Source: Gordonia shandongensis DSM 45094
GTDB lineage: Bacteria; Actinomycetota; Actinomycetes; Mycobacteriales; Mycobacteriaceae
Reading direction: 5' to 3'
DNA length: 64,000 bases
Assembly (NCBI RefSeq): GCF_000423025.1
Contig: NZ_AUHE01000005.1
Location: forward strand, 105,076-169,075
Shown here: piece by piece, positions 1 to 14,812 of the stretch
How the letters are laid out: each line of letters opens with the position of its first letter
Numbering within the stretch: the first letter of the stretch is position 1
The notes under the pieces: model-generated
What the model was told of the DNA's origin: nothing
Database searches by the model: none
Seen by the model: only the letters and a program-made list of their open reading frames with translations
Position numbers and translations under genes: made by a program

Positions 1-462
1 CAGCGCGTCGACGATCAGCCCCGCCAGCGACGACCGCCACTGGGTGACGTACCCCGGATCGGAGGCCGCCACCAGCACGGTCAACAGGTTCACCAGGCCG
101 TACAGCAGCAGGAAGATCACGGTCAGCCACCATGCGACGCGTTTGCGCAGCGACAGCGACACGGCGACGAGGGCGAGCACGACCGTCCACGCCAGGCTCG
201 TGGCCGGCATCGGGAAGAGGTAGTCGTCGACGAAGGTGCGCGGTACCCGGATGAGCCGCCGGAACGGCCCGATCAGCGCCGTCAGCAACGAGATCGCCGC
301 GAGGACGCCCACCACGGTGCCGGCGATGTCCGGCACCCGCCGACCGAGTCCGCTCGGATGGGCGATCCGTCGCATCGCCGCCGTGGACCGACGGTTGGCC
401 TCCGCCCGCCGCCGCGACGACCGCTCGCGGTCGCCGACTCGATGCGCCTCCCCAGCTGTCAT
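1..462 (-). CDS. lysX: LysX-like lysylphosphatidylglycerol synthase/lysyl-tRNA ligase, N-terminal part (runs off the window)
   Basis: The first 154 codons are present; the rest lies beyond base 1. A cytoplasmic Arg-rich start (about 1-40) is followed by hydrophobic helices near 45-62, 88-105 and 110-130. The stretch with IRVPRTFVDDYLF followed by a helix and RKRVAWW closely follows, from memory, the start of mycobacterial LysX, which has a similar IKVPREFINDYLF segment. LysX makes lysyl-tRNA and transfers lysine to phosphatidylglycerol in the inner membrane, giving resistance to cationic peptides. ATG at 462 is the first in-frame start. It is divergent from the S4-domain gene, with 57 bp between. 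A stand-alone MprF-type membrane domain without the ligase part cannot be excluded. Confidence 0.72.
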   Translation of the reverse strand, partial: MTAGEAHRVGDRERSSRRRAEANRRSTAAMRRIAHPSGLGRRVPDIAGTVVGVLAAISLLTALIGPFRRLIRVPRTFVDDYLFPMPATSLAWTVVLALVAVSLSLRKRVAWWLTVIFLLLYGLVNLLTVLVAASDPGYVTQWRSSLAGLIVDAL

Positions 463-519
463 GGAGTGAATTTATCGGCCCGGTGAGGTCGAGCGATAGG
501 GCCGAGGCACAATCGTGGC

Positions 520-738
520 GTGGATCAAATCGAGATCAGGGACGAGTCCATCCGACTGGGGCAGTTCTTGAAGCTGGCCTCGCTCATCGAGTCGGGGGCC
601 GATGCCAAAGCGGTGATCGCCGACGGGATCGTCACCGTCAACGGCGAGGTCGAGACGCGGCGCGGTCGCCAACTGGTCCCCGGCGACGTGGTCGCGATCG
701 GCGGCGTCGAGGTGGAGGTGTCGCGGCACTCGCGGTGA
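520..738 (+). CDS. Small S4-type RNA-binding protein (YbcJ/YaaA-like)
   Basis: A 72-residue protein that is almost entirely one S4 fold: IRLGQFLKLASLIESGADAK, then a GIVTVNGEVETRRGRQLVPGD core ending in an acidic beta hairpin. This matches the YbcJ/RlbA family of stand-alone S4 proteins, which bind structured RNA; the target is unknown. The start is GTG at 520; no other start fits the family length. It is transcribed away from lysX and stands alone. Confidence 0.85.
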   Translation: MDQIEIRDESIRLGQFLKLASLIESGADAKAVIADGIVTVNGEVETRRGRQLVPGDVVAIGGVEVEVSRHSR

Positions 739-800
739 TCCCCCGCAGCGATCCCCAGTAGCCGATCCCCCGCCGGGAATCCCTGCGGTGTGGCAGCCGG

Positions 801-947
801 TCAGCCGGCCAGGCGCAACCGGTCGAGTTCGCGTGCCGTGACGAGACGCTCACGCTGCTCGGCCAGTGCCCGCGGCGACCGGCGCCAGACACCGACCGCG
901 CGTGCGAACGTCGTGCGCGACGGCTTGCGACGACGAGTCGACGACAT
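801..947 (-). CDS. Small basic protein of unknown function
   Basis: A 48-residue, strongly basic protein (about a third Arg/Lys) beginning MSSTRRRKPSRTTFARAVG. The longer open frame starts at 1004, but ATG at 947 has a clear GGGGAAGGTGAA ribosome-binding site just upstream, which decides the start. No domain is recognised. The composition suggests nucleic-acid or ribosome binding, but that is only inference. It sits between the S4 gene and the DUF6777-like gene. Confidence 0.55.
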   Translation of the reverse strand: MSSTRRRKPSRTTFARAVGVWRRSPRALAEQRERLVTARELDRLRLAG

Positions 948-1094
948 GTAGTTCACCTTCCCCACTTCCTCGGCGGCCCGACGGATCCGTCGTTGCGGCC
1001 GCACCTGTCCCCTCTGTCGTCCAGGGTGTCGCGATCGTTAGCCTACCGCCACCGAAAGAGGCCCGTTTCACACCCGCGGTGACACCTCTCGGGG

Positions 1095-2438
1095 TCACTC
1101 CTCCTTGGTGAACGTCAGCGGATCGGCGGACCCCTCGGTGACCTCCATCGTCATCGTCGTGTCGACGACCGTCATGGTGGCCTTGAAGTCGCCGCAGTTC
1201 GATCGGCGCGTCTGCGAGATCATCGTGACGAAGACCTTGTTCCGCTCCCGTCGGTCCTCGGAGAACCGGACCACGCAGTCCGACGACGTGTGCGAGGTGC
1301 CGTACCGCATCTCGCCCTCGAACGCGACGGCGTTGTCGTTGATCATCGTGACCCTGGAATCGGTGTTCCACGTGGCCGTGCCCGCCCACGTTCCCTTCAG
1401 GTCGAGGGCGAAGATGCCGATCGGCATGTCGACCCGACCACCCGAGCCGTCGACGTCGACCGCCTCGAACCGCTGCACGTCGGCGCCGCCGGGAACCACG
1501 CGGACCACGCGGTCCGACGAGTAGTCCGTCCACGGCGGAGATCCGGCACCGGGATCGACGGCCGCCGTATCGGGCGCCGAGAGCGGGCTGGCGCCGGTGC
1601 ATCGGACGCGCGGGACGCCGCGCTTGTCGACCAGGACCGGGGTACCCGCCTGCAGCACGGTGGGCACTCCGACGGCCTCGCCGTCCGAGTACCGATGATC
1701 GGTGACCCAGGTGTCGTGCACCAGTACCAGGGAGGTGAGGCCGGTGACGTAATCGCCGACGTCGCCCGGACGGTTGCCGGTGACCGACGAGAACGCGGCC
1801 GCCCGACCCGAGTCCGCCGCGATGTACTCCGCGACACCGCCGCCGTCGCAGGTCAACTCGTCGAGGGTCCCGCCGTACAGGCCGGGACTGGTTCCGCGCA
1901 CCTCACCGGACGAGTTCTGTCCGCCGGACTGCTCACCGAGCGTGCGCACGGTGTTCTCGCCGAGCGGCGACAGGCGCGCGAAGTCGCCGCCGAACGCATC
2001 GCCCGCCATCTCGCCGGCACGCAGGTACTCGGGTGCCTCGGGTCCGGTGTCGAACCAGCCGAGCCGCCACCCCGCCAGCCCGACGCCGGCCGCGACCACG
2101 ACCACGCTGAGGAACGCCGTGATCCCCAGCAGCACGTTGCGTCCGCGGTGCCGGCCGGGACCGTGCGGCGGGGGCTGCGGAGTCGGGGGCTGCGGAGGCG
2201 GGGGCTGCGGAGTCGGCAGCGGAGGCGGCGGCAGCGTCGGGGGCGCACTGTAGGAGCCGGCCGGCCGGCCGTACGCCCCGGGCGCAGCTCCCGGCGGGGG
2301 ACCGTACGAGCCGGGCGGCGGACCGTACTGCCCGGGACGCCCCGCGGGTCCGGCGGGTCCGGCGGGGCCGCGACCGTGTGGCGGCCCACCCCCTCGGTAG
2401 CCCCCAGCGTCACTGCCCCCGGGATACGGACCCGCCAC
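1095..2438 (-). CDS. Proline/glycine-rich single-pass membrane protein with DUF6777-like outer domain
   Basis: A 447-residue protein. Residues 1-105 are Pro/Gly/Tyr-rich and cytoplasmic, with many PPP and GPP blocks. One membrane helix lies near 108-130. The outer part (about 150-300) contains the DUF6777 landmarks LYGGT...C, a DTWVTDHRY motif, and VLQAGTPVLVDKRGVPRVRC. The same landmarks occur in the protein at 19476-20957, so the two are paralogues. The last 110 residues form a beta-rich, lipocalin-like domain with two cysteines that is absent from the paralogue. The start is GTG at 2438 behind GAGGTGAGC. Function is unknown. It lies downstream of gltBD on the same strand, about 140 bp away, so co-transcription is possible. 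Confidence 0.75.
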   Translation of the reverse strand: MAGPYPGGSDAGGYRGGGPPHGRGPAGPAGPAGRPGQYGPPPGSYGPPPGAAPGAYGRPAGSYSAPPTLPPPPLPTPQPPPPQPPTPQPPPHGPGRHRGRNVLLGITAFLSVVVVAAGVGLAGWRLGWFDTGPEAPEYLRAGEMAGDAFGGDFARLSPLGENTVRTLGEQSGGQNSSGEVRGTSPGLYGGTLDELTCDGGGVAEYIAADSGRAAAFSSVTGNRPGDVGDYVTGLTSLVLVHDTWVTDHRYSDGEAVGVPTVLQAGTPVLVDKRGVPRVRCTGASPLSAPDTAAVDPGAGSPPWTDYSSDRVVRVVPGGADVQRFEAVDVDGSGGRVDMPIGIFALDLKGTWAGTATWNTDSRVTMINDNAVAFEGEMRYGTSHTSSDCVVRFSEDRRERNKVFVTMISQTRRSNCGDFKATMTVVDTTMTMEVTEGSADPLTFTKEE

Positions 2439-2579
2439 CGCTCACCTCGTTTCGCCGAATGCGGTGAGCGTATCCCCCGTCCGCCGGCATCGGCGGCGTC
2501 CCCCCGACGACACCGGGACAGATTCCACTCTTCGATCGACAACGGGTCCCGTCCGGCCGCGACGCCGACCCGTCGGCCC

Positions 2580-4026
2580 CTACCGCTGCGCCACCTGCGT
2601 CGGGACGATCGGCGCAGGCAGCTCCGTGGATCCCATCAGGTACGCGTCCACGCCGGCCGCGGCCGCGCGTCCCTCGGCGATCGCCCACACGATCAGCGAC
2701 TGACCACGGCCCGCGTCGCCGGCGACGAACACCCCGGGGACTCCGACGGCACCGAAGTCGTCGCCGCGTGCCACCGTCCCGCGATCGCCGTACGCGACGC
2801 CGAGACCGTCGAGCAACGGTCCCCGTTCGGGACCGACGAACCCCATCGCGAGGAGGACGAGTTCGGCCTTCAGCTCGAACTCGGAACCCTCGACCCGCTC
2901 GAAGCGCCCCTCGACCATCCGCACCTCGTGGGCACGCAGACCCGTGACGCGGCCGTCGGACCCGACGAACTCCTCGGTGTTCACGCTGAACACCCGATCT
3001 CCGCCCTCCTCGTGCGCCGACGACACCCGGTACATCAACGGGTACAGCGGCCAGGGCGTCGACGCGGCCCGTTCGACCGGCGGACGCGGCATGATCTCGA
3101 ACTGGTGCACCTCGGTCGCCCCCTGCCGCAGGGCCGTGCCCAGACAGTCCGCACCGGTGTCGCCGCCGCCGATGATCACCACGTGTTTGCCCGCCGCGGT
3201 GATCTGCCCGTCCACGGTGTCGCCGTTGGCGACGCGGTTCGCCTGCGGCAGATACTCCATCGCCTGGTGGACGCCGTCGAGGTCGCGGCCGCCGATCGGC
3301 AGATCACGACCGACGGTGGATCCGTTGGCGAGGACCACGGCGTGGAACTCCGACCGCAGCCGGTCGACGCTCACGTCCACGCCCACGTCGACACCGGTCC
3401 GGAACACGGTGCCCTCGGCCGTCATCTGGGCCAGCCGCCGGTCGATGACGTACTTCTCCATCTTGAACTCGGGAATCCCGTAGCGGAGGAGGCCCCCGAT
3501 CCGGTCGGCGCGCTCGAACACCGTCACCTCGTGGCCCGCCCTGGTGAGCTGCTGTGCGGCCGCGAGCCCGGCGGGACCGGAACCGACGACCGCGACGCGG
3601 CGGCCGGTCCGCAGCGACGGCGGCACCGGCGCCACGGTGCCGTCCTCCCACGCCTTCTCGATCAGCTCGCGTTCGACCTGTTTGATGGTGACCGCCGGCT
3701 GGTTGATGCCCAGGACGCACGACGCCTCACAGGGTGCCGGGCAGAGCCGCCCGGTGAACTCCGGAAAGTTGTTCGTGGCGTGGAGCCGCTCCATGCCGGC
3801 CTCCCACTGGTCGCGGTAGACGAGGTCGTTCCATTCCGGAACCAGATTCCCCAGCGGACAACCGTTGTGGCAGAACGGAATGCCGCAATCCATGCAGCGG
3901 CTCGCCTGCGTGCGGAGCGTCTCTCGCGAGAAGTCGGTGTAGACCTCCCGCCAGTCGGTCAACCGCAGGTCGACGGGCCGCCGCTGCGGCAGCTCCCGGT
4001 CCGTGTGCTTGAGAAAACCCTTCGGA

Positions 4027-4034
<8 letters not shown>
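2580..4034 (-). CDS. gltD: Glutamate synthase (NADPH) small subunit
   Basis: A 484-residue beta subunit of GOGAT. It takes electrons from NADPH through FAD and two [4Fe-4S] clusters and passes them to GltB for making glutamate from glutamine and 2-oxoglutarate. The N-terminal cluster motif [13 protein letters not shown] is at 47-59, and a second cysteine group (CPAPCEASC) is near 97-105. The FAD site is [10 protein letters not shown] near 150, and the NADP site is GGGDTGAD near 290. Length is normal. Its ATG overlaps the end of gltB by 8 bases, so it is translationally coupled and the second gene of the operon. Confidence 0.97.
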
Positions 4035-8652
<4,618 letters not shown>

Positions 8653-8886
8653 GAAACTGCCTACTCCGTACGCCACGCTGCGCACTGTCACGTACTGGAG
8701 AGAGACCCGATCCGCGCGGCGACGGGGTGACCGTCGCGAACCGCTGTCGGGGATTCAGCGTCATTGCTGGCCCGCTCGCGTCCACGTCGCCGGATGCTCG
8801 CGGCCGTCGGGGCGTGAACGCAGAGAACAGTGCGAACATCTTCCCACATCACCCCGAGTGAGGCAAAAACGCGATACGGTCTCATC

Positions 8887-9891
8887 GTGCCTACGATCTC
8901 GCGGTCCGAGTCGGCCCGCACCTCACTGCGCTCGCGCGCGTTCTCGAGCGCGACCTTCGCCTCGCGCCCCCTCATGTCCGCACTGGGGACGGGTGCGATC
9001 TCGCGCCCTCACCTGCTCACCGCCGCACGTCCGGGCCTCAACGCGTCGCTGTCGCTGCTGAGTCCTGTTCCACGTGGAACAATCACCACGCAGGTCGTCG
9101 AGTCGACGCCCTCGGGCCAGGTCCGCGGTGAATGGATTCACCAGCGCGATCCACTGGTCTCCGGCGTCCCCGACCCCCGATCGGGGGCGTCGATCGTCTA
9201 CTACCTCCACGGCAGCGGTTACGTCATCTGCTCACCGCGCACCCACCGCGGCCTGGTCTCCCGGCTCATCCGCCGGACCGGGATCGGCGCATTCGTCCTC
9301 GACTATCGGCTCGGGCCCGAGCATCGATGGCCCGCGGCGGGCGACGACACCGTGCGCGGCTACCGCTGGCTGCTCGACCGCGGTTTCTCCGCATCCCAGA
9401 TCATCGTCGCCGGCGACTCGGCAGGCGGCCACCTGGCGCTCGACCTCCTGGCCGCGAACCATCGCGACGGCGTGGAGCAGCCCCGCGCCATGGCTCTCTT
9501 CTCACCGCTCTACGACCCGACCTTCGGCCTGGCCCGGAATCTCGAGAAGCTCGGGGTCCGCGACCCGATCATCGATGTTCGCGGCGCGCAGAGGTTCCTC
9601 GGGCTGTACACGGCGGGCGCCGATCCGCTCGATCCGCGCATGCGGATCACCCTGCCGCCGGACCTCACCCCGCCGCCGACTCTCATCCAGGTCGGCGGGC
9701 GCGAGATCATGGCGGACGACTCACGCACGCTGCACCGGCGACTCCTCGACGCCGGCGGCACGTCGACACTGCAGGTCTGGCCCGGCCAGGGGCACGTCTT
9801 CCAGATGTTCCCCTACTTCACCAGGGAGTCCCACGACGCGGTCCGCGAAGCGGCCGCCTTCATCGCCGACCACGCGACGATCCCCTCCTGA
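8887..9891 (+). CDS. Alpha/beta hydrolase of the hormone-sensitive-lipase family
   Basis: About 334 residues from GTG 8887; the frame is open back to 8830. HGSGYV near 108-113 is the oxyanion-hole motif (usually HGGG), and GDSAGG near 176-181 holds the nucleophile Ser. A C-terminal Asp in GGREIMADD and His in GQGHVFQ complete the triad. The family hydrolyses short-chain esters, and actinobacterial members act on steryl or lipid esters. The GTG follows a -10-like GATACGGT at 7-8 bp, which suggests a leaderless message; a start at 8830 or an internal ATG cannot be excluded. It is divergent from gltB and has no signal peptide. Confidence 0.85.
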   Translation: MPTISRSESARTSLRSRAFSSATFASRPLMSALGTGAISRPHLLTAARPGLNASLSLLSPVPRGTITTQVVESTPSGQVRGEWIHQRDPLVSGVPDPRSGASIVYYLHGSGYVICSPRTHRGLVSRLIRRTGIGAFVLDYRLGPEHRWPAAGDDTVRGYRWLLDRGFSASQIIVAGDSAGGHLALDLLAANHRDGVEQPRAMALFSPLYDPTFGLARNLEKLGVRDPIIDVRGAQRFLGLYTAGADPLDPRMRITLPPDLTPPPTLIQVGGREIMADDSRTLHRRLLDAGGTSTLQVWPGQGHVFQMFPYFTRESHDAVREAAAFIADHATIPS

Positions 9892-10021
9892 CCCAGCGCC
9901 TCGCCGATCGACATCCGCGAGTGCGGGCACACCCGCGGATCCGCCGCTAAGCTCGGGCGTGGGCCCCGGGGAACGGCCCCGCGGCTTGACAGCTCACAAT
10001 CACATGGCTCGGGAGGGCGAC

Positions 10022-11473
10022 ATGTCCGAAGAGACCCGTTACACCACCACCGACTCCGGCGCACCCGCCGGAAGCGACGAGAACTCTCTCACCGTCGGCG
10101 CCGGCGGTCCCATCGTTCTGCACGATCACTACCTGATCGAGCAGATGGCGCAGTTCAACCGCGAACGCATCGCCGAACGTCAGCCGCACGCCAAGGGCAG
10201 CGGAGCCTTCGGCACCTTCGAGACCACGGCCGACGTCTCGGCGTACACGTGCGCCTCGCTGTTCCAGCCGGGCGTGAAGACCGAGATGGTCGCCCGCTTC
10301 TCGACGGTCGCCGGCGAACGCGGCAGCCCCGACACCTGGCGAGACCCGCGCGGTTTCGCACTGAAGTTCTACACCGACGAGGGCGTGTACGACCTGGTCG
10401 GCAACAACACCCCGGTGTTCTTCATCAAGGATCCGATGAAGTTCCAGCATTTCATCCGCTCGCAGAAGCGGCGCGCCGACAACAATCTGCGTGACAACGA
10501 CATGCAGTGGGACTTCTGGACGCTCTCCCCCGAGACATCGCATCAGGTGACGTGGCTGATGGGTGACCGCGGCATCCCCCGGACGTGGCGCCACATGAAC
10601 GGCTACGGCTCGCACACCTACCTGTGGGTGAACGCCGCCGGCGAGAAGCACTGGGTGAAGTACCACTTCATCTCCGATCAGGGCGTCGAATGCCTCACCC
10701 AGCAGGAGGCCGACGACTTGGCGGGCCGCGACGGCGACTTCCACACGCGCGACCTGTTCGAGTCGATCGCACGCGGAGACCATCCGAGCTGGACGCTCAA
10801 GGTGCAGCTGATGCCCTACGACGATGCGCCCGGATACCGCTTCAACCCGTTCGACCTCACCAAGGTGTGGCCGCACGCCGACTACCCGCTGCACGAGGTC
10901 GGCCGCATGACGCTGCACACCAACCCGACCGACAATCACGCTCAGATCGAGCAGGCGGCCTTCGAGCCGAGCAACACCGTCCCCGGCATCGGGTTCAGCC
11001 CCGACCGCATGCTGCTCGGCCGGGTGTTCGCGTACTCCGATGCGCACCGCGCCCGACTGGGAGCGAATTACAAGCAGATCCCGGTCAACCGTCCCCACAA
11101 CGAGGTGCGCAGCTACTCGAAGGACGGCGCGATGCGGATCGACCCGGTGAGCGATCCGGTGTACGCGCCCAACTCCAAGGGCGGTCCGGCCGCGACCTAC
11201 CCCGGTCAGGCCGAGCCGCAGTGGGCCGCCGACGGCGACCTCGTGCGCACCGCCTACGTGGAGCATCCCGAGGACGACGACGTCACGCAGGCCGGAACGC
11301 TGGTCCGCGACGTCATGGACGACGCCGAGCGCGAACGGCTCGTCGGCAACGTCTCCGGACATCTGCTCGGCGGCGTCAGCGAACCGGTCCTCGAGCGGGC
11401 CTTCCAGTACTGGAAGAACATCGACGGCGATCTCGGCGCCGCCATCGAGAAGCGCGTCCGCGCCGGCGGCTAG
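10022..11473 (+). CDS. katA: Monofunctional haem catalase
   Basis: A 483-residue small-subunit catalase that dismutates hydrogen peroxide. The distal His56 lies in [13 protein letters not shown], the catalytic Asn in [11 protein letters not shown], and the proximal haem ligand Tyr in RVFAYSD near residue 338. Length and motifs match clade-3 small-subunit catalases. The frame is open far upstream, but ATG 10022 is preceded by GGGAGGGCGAC and begins a typical leader, which decides the start. A TTGACA hexamer lies 36 bp upstream, without a convincing -10. It stands alone between an esterase and a DUF2207 gene, so no regulator is evident nearby. Confidence 0.96.
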   Translation: MSEETRYTTTDSGAPAGSDENSLTVGAGGPIVLHDHYLIEQMAQFNRERIAERQPHAKGSGAFGTFETTADVSAYTCASLFQPGVKTEMVARFSTVAGERGSPDTWRDPRGFALKFYTDEGVYDLVGNNTPVFFIKDPMKFQHFIRSQKRRADNNLRDNDMQWDFWTLSPETSHQVTWLMGDRGIPRTWRHMNGYGSHTYLWVNAAGEKHWVKYHFISDQGVECLTQQEADDLAGRDGDFHTRDLFESIARGDHPSWTLKVQLMPYDDAPGYRFNPFDLTKVWPHADYPLHEVGRMTLHTNPTDNHAQIEQAAFEPSNTVPGIGFSPDRMLLGRVFAYSDAHRARLGANYKQIPVNRPHNEVRSYSKDGAMRIDPVSDPVYAPNSKGGPAATYPGQAEPQWAADGDLVRTAYVEHPEDDDVTQAGTLVRDVMDDAERERLVGNVSGHLLGGVSEPVLERAFQYWKNIDGDLGAAIEKRVRAGG

Positions 11474-11660
11474 ACGGCCACCCGCGCAGCGGGACGCACG
11501 AGGTGCTGCAGCGCGAGAACGCTACAGCGCGAGACACCGGATCCGCGACGCGGTGACGGGCACGACACGTGCTCGTCGCCGCGCCGCGTGTCGTTCCGGT
11601 GCTCGACCCGGTCCGGGGAGTCCACCCGACGACGGCACCGAACGCCACTAGGATCGAGAC

Positions 11661-13445
11661 ATGCAGCGGATCTTCCTGACGGTGATCGCCGCGCTCGCGA
11701 CGCTCGTCGGAGTGTTCTGGCCCCTCGTCGGCGGCAGCCAGTCGTCGAGCAGCGACACCGTCGACCCGGTGACCGTCACCTCGTACCGCGCCGACTACCG
11801 CCTCGACACCGAGGGGACGCTCCGCGCTACGGAGACGTTGACGACGTCCTTTCCCGGAGGTCGGCACGGGATCTTCCGATTCTGGGACGTCACCGACGGC
11901 GCCACCGGAGCCACCGGCGAGAACCGGGGGGTGCGGTACCGCCCCCGCGACATCTCCGTGACGATGGACGGCGCGACGGTCCCCGTCGAGATGAGCACCG
12001 AAGACGGCGGACGGGTCGAGGTCGCCCGCATCGGCGACGCCGACCGGTACGTGATGCCAGGCGAGCACGAGTACACGATCTCGTACACGATCGACGGGGC
12101 CATCGCGGCCGACCCCTCCCGCTTCGTGTGGCGCGTGGTCCCGAACGGCTGGACGATGCCGATCCGCGAATCGACCAGCACCATCCACTTCCCGGAGGCG
12201 CCCACCGAGTTCCGGTGCACCACCAACGACGCCGGTCCGTGCCGGGTGTCCGAGCCCGATCCGCTGACGCGGGTGGTCACCACCGGTGCGCTCTCCCCCG
12301 GCAAGGGCGTCGCCGTCCGTGCCGATCTCCCGTTCGCCGCCCCGGAACGCAGCACCGTGCCGTGGTCGGTGGCCTTCGACCGGGTCTTCGGCCGATCGGT
12401 GACCCCCCTGGTCATCGTCCTGGTCGCCTCGATCGCGACGTTCGCCGCCGGATTCGTCCTGATGTGGCGGAGCCGCGAGCGTTCGCCGCTGCTGCCGGTG
12501 ATGTACGAGCCGCCCGCCGACCCGCAGAATCCGGGCCGCCCGCTGGGGCCGGTCCAGACCTATTACGTCGAGTACGAGGCATTGCCGGACAAGGCGCTGC
12601 TGTCGACGATCTTCCACCTCGCCGACCGCAAGCACGTCGTCCTCGACCGCGACGAGGACGGCACCTGGACGGTGACCTCACAGCTCACCGGGGAGGACTT
12701 CGGTGCGCTCGACCCCGCGCAGCGGGCCGTGGTCGCCGCCCTGGGGCTGGCGCAGTCGGGCGCCGTGTTCCGCGCCGACCGGTCCGCCGCAGCGGGCAAG
12801 CGCCTGTCGACCGCGAGCACCGAGCTGTCGGCCGTCACCCGCCAGTGGGGTCTGGCCAGCGGCACCCTGATGCGCAGCGGCACGGAGCTCTTCAGTCGCG
12901 CCGCCGTCGTCGGCAGCATCGCGCTGGCGGCGATCGGGATGATCACCTCGGTCCTCCCCGGTACCGCACTCGCGCTTCCGTTCGCGGCGTTCGCCGTCGG
13001 CGGGGCCGGCCTCTTCGCCCGCGGCGTCGGGACCCGGCGGACTCGACTCGGCCGCGAGGTCTGGTCCCGTGCCGGCGGCTTCGAACGGCTGCTGTCGACG
13101 CCGTCGAACCGCGACCGCCTCGACTTCTCGGCCCGCACGGAGCTGTACACGAGCTACATCCCCTATGCGATGGCGTTCGACTGCGCCGACGCGTGGGCGG
13201 CCAAGTACCGGTACGTGACCGGTCACGAGCCGCCCGAGCCCGACTGGTTCGGTCCGGCGTACTACCTGTCGGTCGCCTCGTACGGGGCGTTCGGCTCCGG
13301 CTCCGGATTCGACAGCTTCTCCTCGAGCGTCTCGTCGGCGATCTCGGCCTACAGCGCCTCGCAATCGTCGAGCAGTGGCGGCGGGGGCTTCGGCGGCGGC
13401 TTCGGGGGCGGCGGCGGAGGCGGCGGCGGAGGCGGCTCGTGGTGA
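11661..13445 (+). CDS. DUF2207 membrane protein with Gly/Ser-rich tail
   Basis: A 594-residue protein with a signal-like helix at 1-22. An outer beta-rich DUF2207 domain (about 35-235) includes the typical ETLTTSFPGGRHGIFR segment. Helices lie near 246-268 and as a pair near 412-450. A cytoplasmic winged region follows (about 295-390), and the tail ends in runs of Ser and then Gly (FGGGFGGGGGGGGGG), which is characteristic of this family. Its function is not established. The next gene is a LemA protein 64 bp away on the same strand, a pairing seen in many bacteria. Confidence 0.9.
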   Translation: MQRIFLTVIAALATLVGVFWPLVGGSQSSSSDTVDPVTVTSYRADYRLDTEGTLRATETLTTSFPGGRHGIFRFWDVTDGATGATGENRGVRYRPRDISVTMDGATVPVEMSTEDGGRVEVARIGDADRYVMPGEHEYTISYTIDGAIAADPSRFVWRVVPNGWTMPIRESTSTIHFPEAPTEFRCTTNDAGPCRVSEPDPLTRVVTTGALSPGKGVAVRADLPFAAPERSTVPWSVAFDRVFGRSVTPLVIVLVASIATFAAGFVLMWRSRERSPLLPVMYEPPADPQNPGRPLGPVQTYYVEYEALPDKALLSTIFHLADRKHVVLDRDEDGTWTVTSQLTGEDFGALDPAQRAVVAALGLAQSGAVFRADRSAAAGKRLSTASTELSAVTRQWGLASGTLMRSGTELFSRAAVVGSIALAAIGMITSVLPGTALALPFAAFAVGGAGLFARGVGTRRTRLGREVWSRAGGFERLLSTPSNRDRLDFSARTELYTSYIPYAMAFDCADAWAAKYRYVTGHEPPEPDWFGPAYYLSVASYGAFGSGSGFDSFSSSVSSAISAYSASQSSSSGGGGFGGGFGGGGGGGGGGGSW

Positions 13446-13509
13446 CCGACCCGCGACATCCCGAACACCCGACCCATCGCGTTCCATCGACAGAAATGAG
13501 ATTCCGACC

Positions 13510-14079
13510 GTGACCACCGTGATCGTCATCGTCGTCCTGATCGTCCTGCTGGTCCTCGCCGCAGGATTCGTCATGATCGGCTTCAACAAGCTCCGCAAGG
13601 CGGACATCGCAGCACAGGAGGCGCTCGGCGGCATCGACGTCCAGCTGACCCGACGCGCCGACCTCATCCCGAATCTGGTGAACACCGTCAAGGGATACGC
13701 CTCCCACGAGGCCGGCGTGCTCGAGGCCGTGACCGCCGCCCGGGCCAGCGTCCAGCAGGCGGCGCAGGGCGGATCGGTGGCGGGCAAGGCCGCCGCCGAA
13801 GCGCAGCTCTCCGGGGCCCTCGGCCGTCTGTTCGCCGTCGCGGAGAACTACCCGCAACTGCAGGCCGCCCCCAACTTCATGGCGCTGCAGAACGAACTGT
13901 CCGACACCGAGAACAAGCTCTCGTTCGCCCGCCAGTACTACAACGACGCCGTCTCGCAGCTCAATCAGGCGGTGCAGACCATCCCGTGGATGCTGTTCAC
14001 GGGGATGTCCGGGGTCAAGGCACGTGAGTTCTACCAGGCGCCGGCCGGCCGCGAGACACCCCCGGAGGTCTCCTTCTGA
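13510..14079 (+). CDS. LemA family protein
   Basis: A 189-residue protein with an N-terminal membrane helix (2-22) and then the LemA four-helix domain, recognised by NKLRKADIAAQEA, VQLTRRADLIPNLVNTVKGY and the C-terminal FYQAP tail. LemA proteins sit at the inner membrane; their biochemical role is unknown. The start is GTG 13510, overlapping the stop of a five-codon frame (ATGAGATTCCG...TGA). The longer open frame to 13375 runs back into the DUF2207 tail and is not the gene. It probably shares an operon with the DUF2207 gene. Confidence 0.92.
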   Translation: MTTVIVIVVLIVLLVLAAGFVMIGFNKLRKADIAAQEALGGIDVQLTRRADLIPNLVNTVKGYASHEAGVLEAVTAARASVQQAAQGGSVAGKAAAEAQLSGALGRLFAVAENYPQLQAAPNFMALQNELSDTENKLSFARQYYNDAVSQLNQAVQTIPWMLFTGMSGVKAREFYQAPAGRETPPEVSF

Positions 14080-14089
14080 CGGGCTCGGC

Positions 14090-14353
14090 TCACGGTTCCC
14101 ACCGCTCGCTCGTACTCGGATAGCGGACACGCAGGTAGCTGTAGAGATACCAGCTGACCACCAGGGCGATCGCCGATCCGGCCGCCCACCAGAGCCACCC
14201 GTTGAGCAGGTCGGAACGGACGGCGGCGAGGATCCACGCGAGGACGAAGACCGTGGTCGCGATGGTCGCCAGCAGTCGGACCGTCAAGACGATCAGGGCC
14301 GCGACCGACCACAGTGCCCGTCGTCCGACCCCCGGCTCCGATGTGTTCCCCAT
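14090..14353 (-). CDS. Small two-helix membrane protein of unknown function
   Basis: An 87-residue protein with two hydrophobic helices (about 14-42 and 50-72) joined by a short loop with DLLNGWLWW, and a basic C-terminus. No family is recognised. ATG at 14353 is the first start. Its stop is 10 bp from the LemA stop (convergent), and it begins 24 bp after the end of the SRPBCC gene, so it may be the last gene of that coupled set. Confidence 0.6.
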   Translation of the reverse strand: MGNTSEPGVGRRALWSVAALIVLTVRLLATIATTVFVLAWILAAVRSDLLNGWLWWAAGSAIALVVSWYLYSYLRVRYPSTSERWEP

Positions 14354-14377
14354 GGGTCGAGCGTAGGCTCGCGGCGC

Positions 14378-14812
14378 TCAGTCCGGGAACTCGATCGAAT
14401 GCCGCAGCTGCTCCAGCACGGCTTCCGCGCTCCGGGCGACGTACCCCTGGACGAGCCGAGCGGTGAGTCGCCCGGTGATCGCGCCGCCGATCAGGAAGTC
14501 GAACGTCACCGAGACCGTCGAGCCGTCACCGTCGGGTACGGCCTCGAACCGGGCGGAGTGGCGGAACCCGCTCACCGCATGCCAGGCCAGGACGCCGTCG
14601 GACGCGTGGTCGATCCGCACGGTGCCGCCCATGTACATGGTCCCGAGCACGATGAACACCGACCACTGCTGCGCGCCGTCCGCGGCGTCGTCGGTCCGCG
14701 CCGCGCGACCCAGCGTGCTCACCGCCGCCATGACCGCGGCCGGATCGGTGACGACCCGCGCGGCGTCCCGCACCGGCCGTCGCACCGTGATCGAACGGGT
14801 CGTCGCCGCCAT
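14378..14812 (-). CDS. SRPBCC (START-like) lipid/ligand-binding protein
   Basis: A 144-residue helix-grip protein. An N-terminal ITVRRPVRDAARVVTDP strand-helix opens the fold, there are seven predicted strands through VSVTFDFLIGG, and the long C-terminal helix has the AEAVLEQLRHSIE pattern typical of polyketide-cyclase-like SRPBCC proteins. The ligand is unknown. Its ATG shares one base with the stop of the acyltransferase gene (TGATG), so it is translationally coupled to it. The context suggests a lipid ligand, but this is inference. Confidence 0.78.
   Translation of the reverse strand: MAATTRSITVRRPVRDAARVVTDPAAVMAAVSTLGRAARTDDAADGAQQWSVFIVLGTMYMGGTVRIDHASDGVLAWHAVSGFRHSARFEAVPDGDGSTVSVTFDFLIGGAITGRLTARLVQGYVARSAEAVLEQLRHSIEFPD

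Noticed and set aside
9986..9991. TTGACA as the catalase promoter -35
   Set aside because: No matching -10 at 16-18 bp; left as a remark only.
9074..10021. Extension of the catalase frame upstream to 9074
   Set aside because: This part overlaps the esterase gene in another frame and is rich in Arg/Ser; the catalase has a clear start and ribosome site at 10022.
11588..13513. Plus-strand open frame of 641 codons over the DUF2207 gene
   Set aside because: Arg-rich shadow in a different frame of the DUF2207 gene, which has signal peptide, helices and family motifs.
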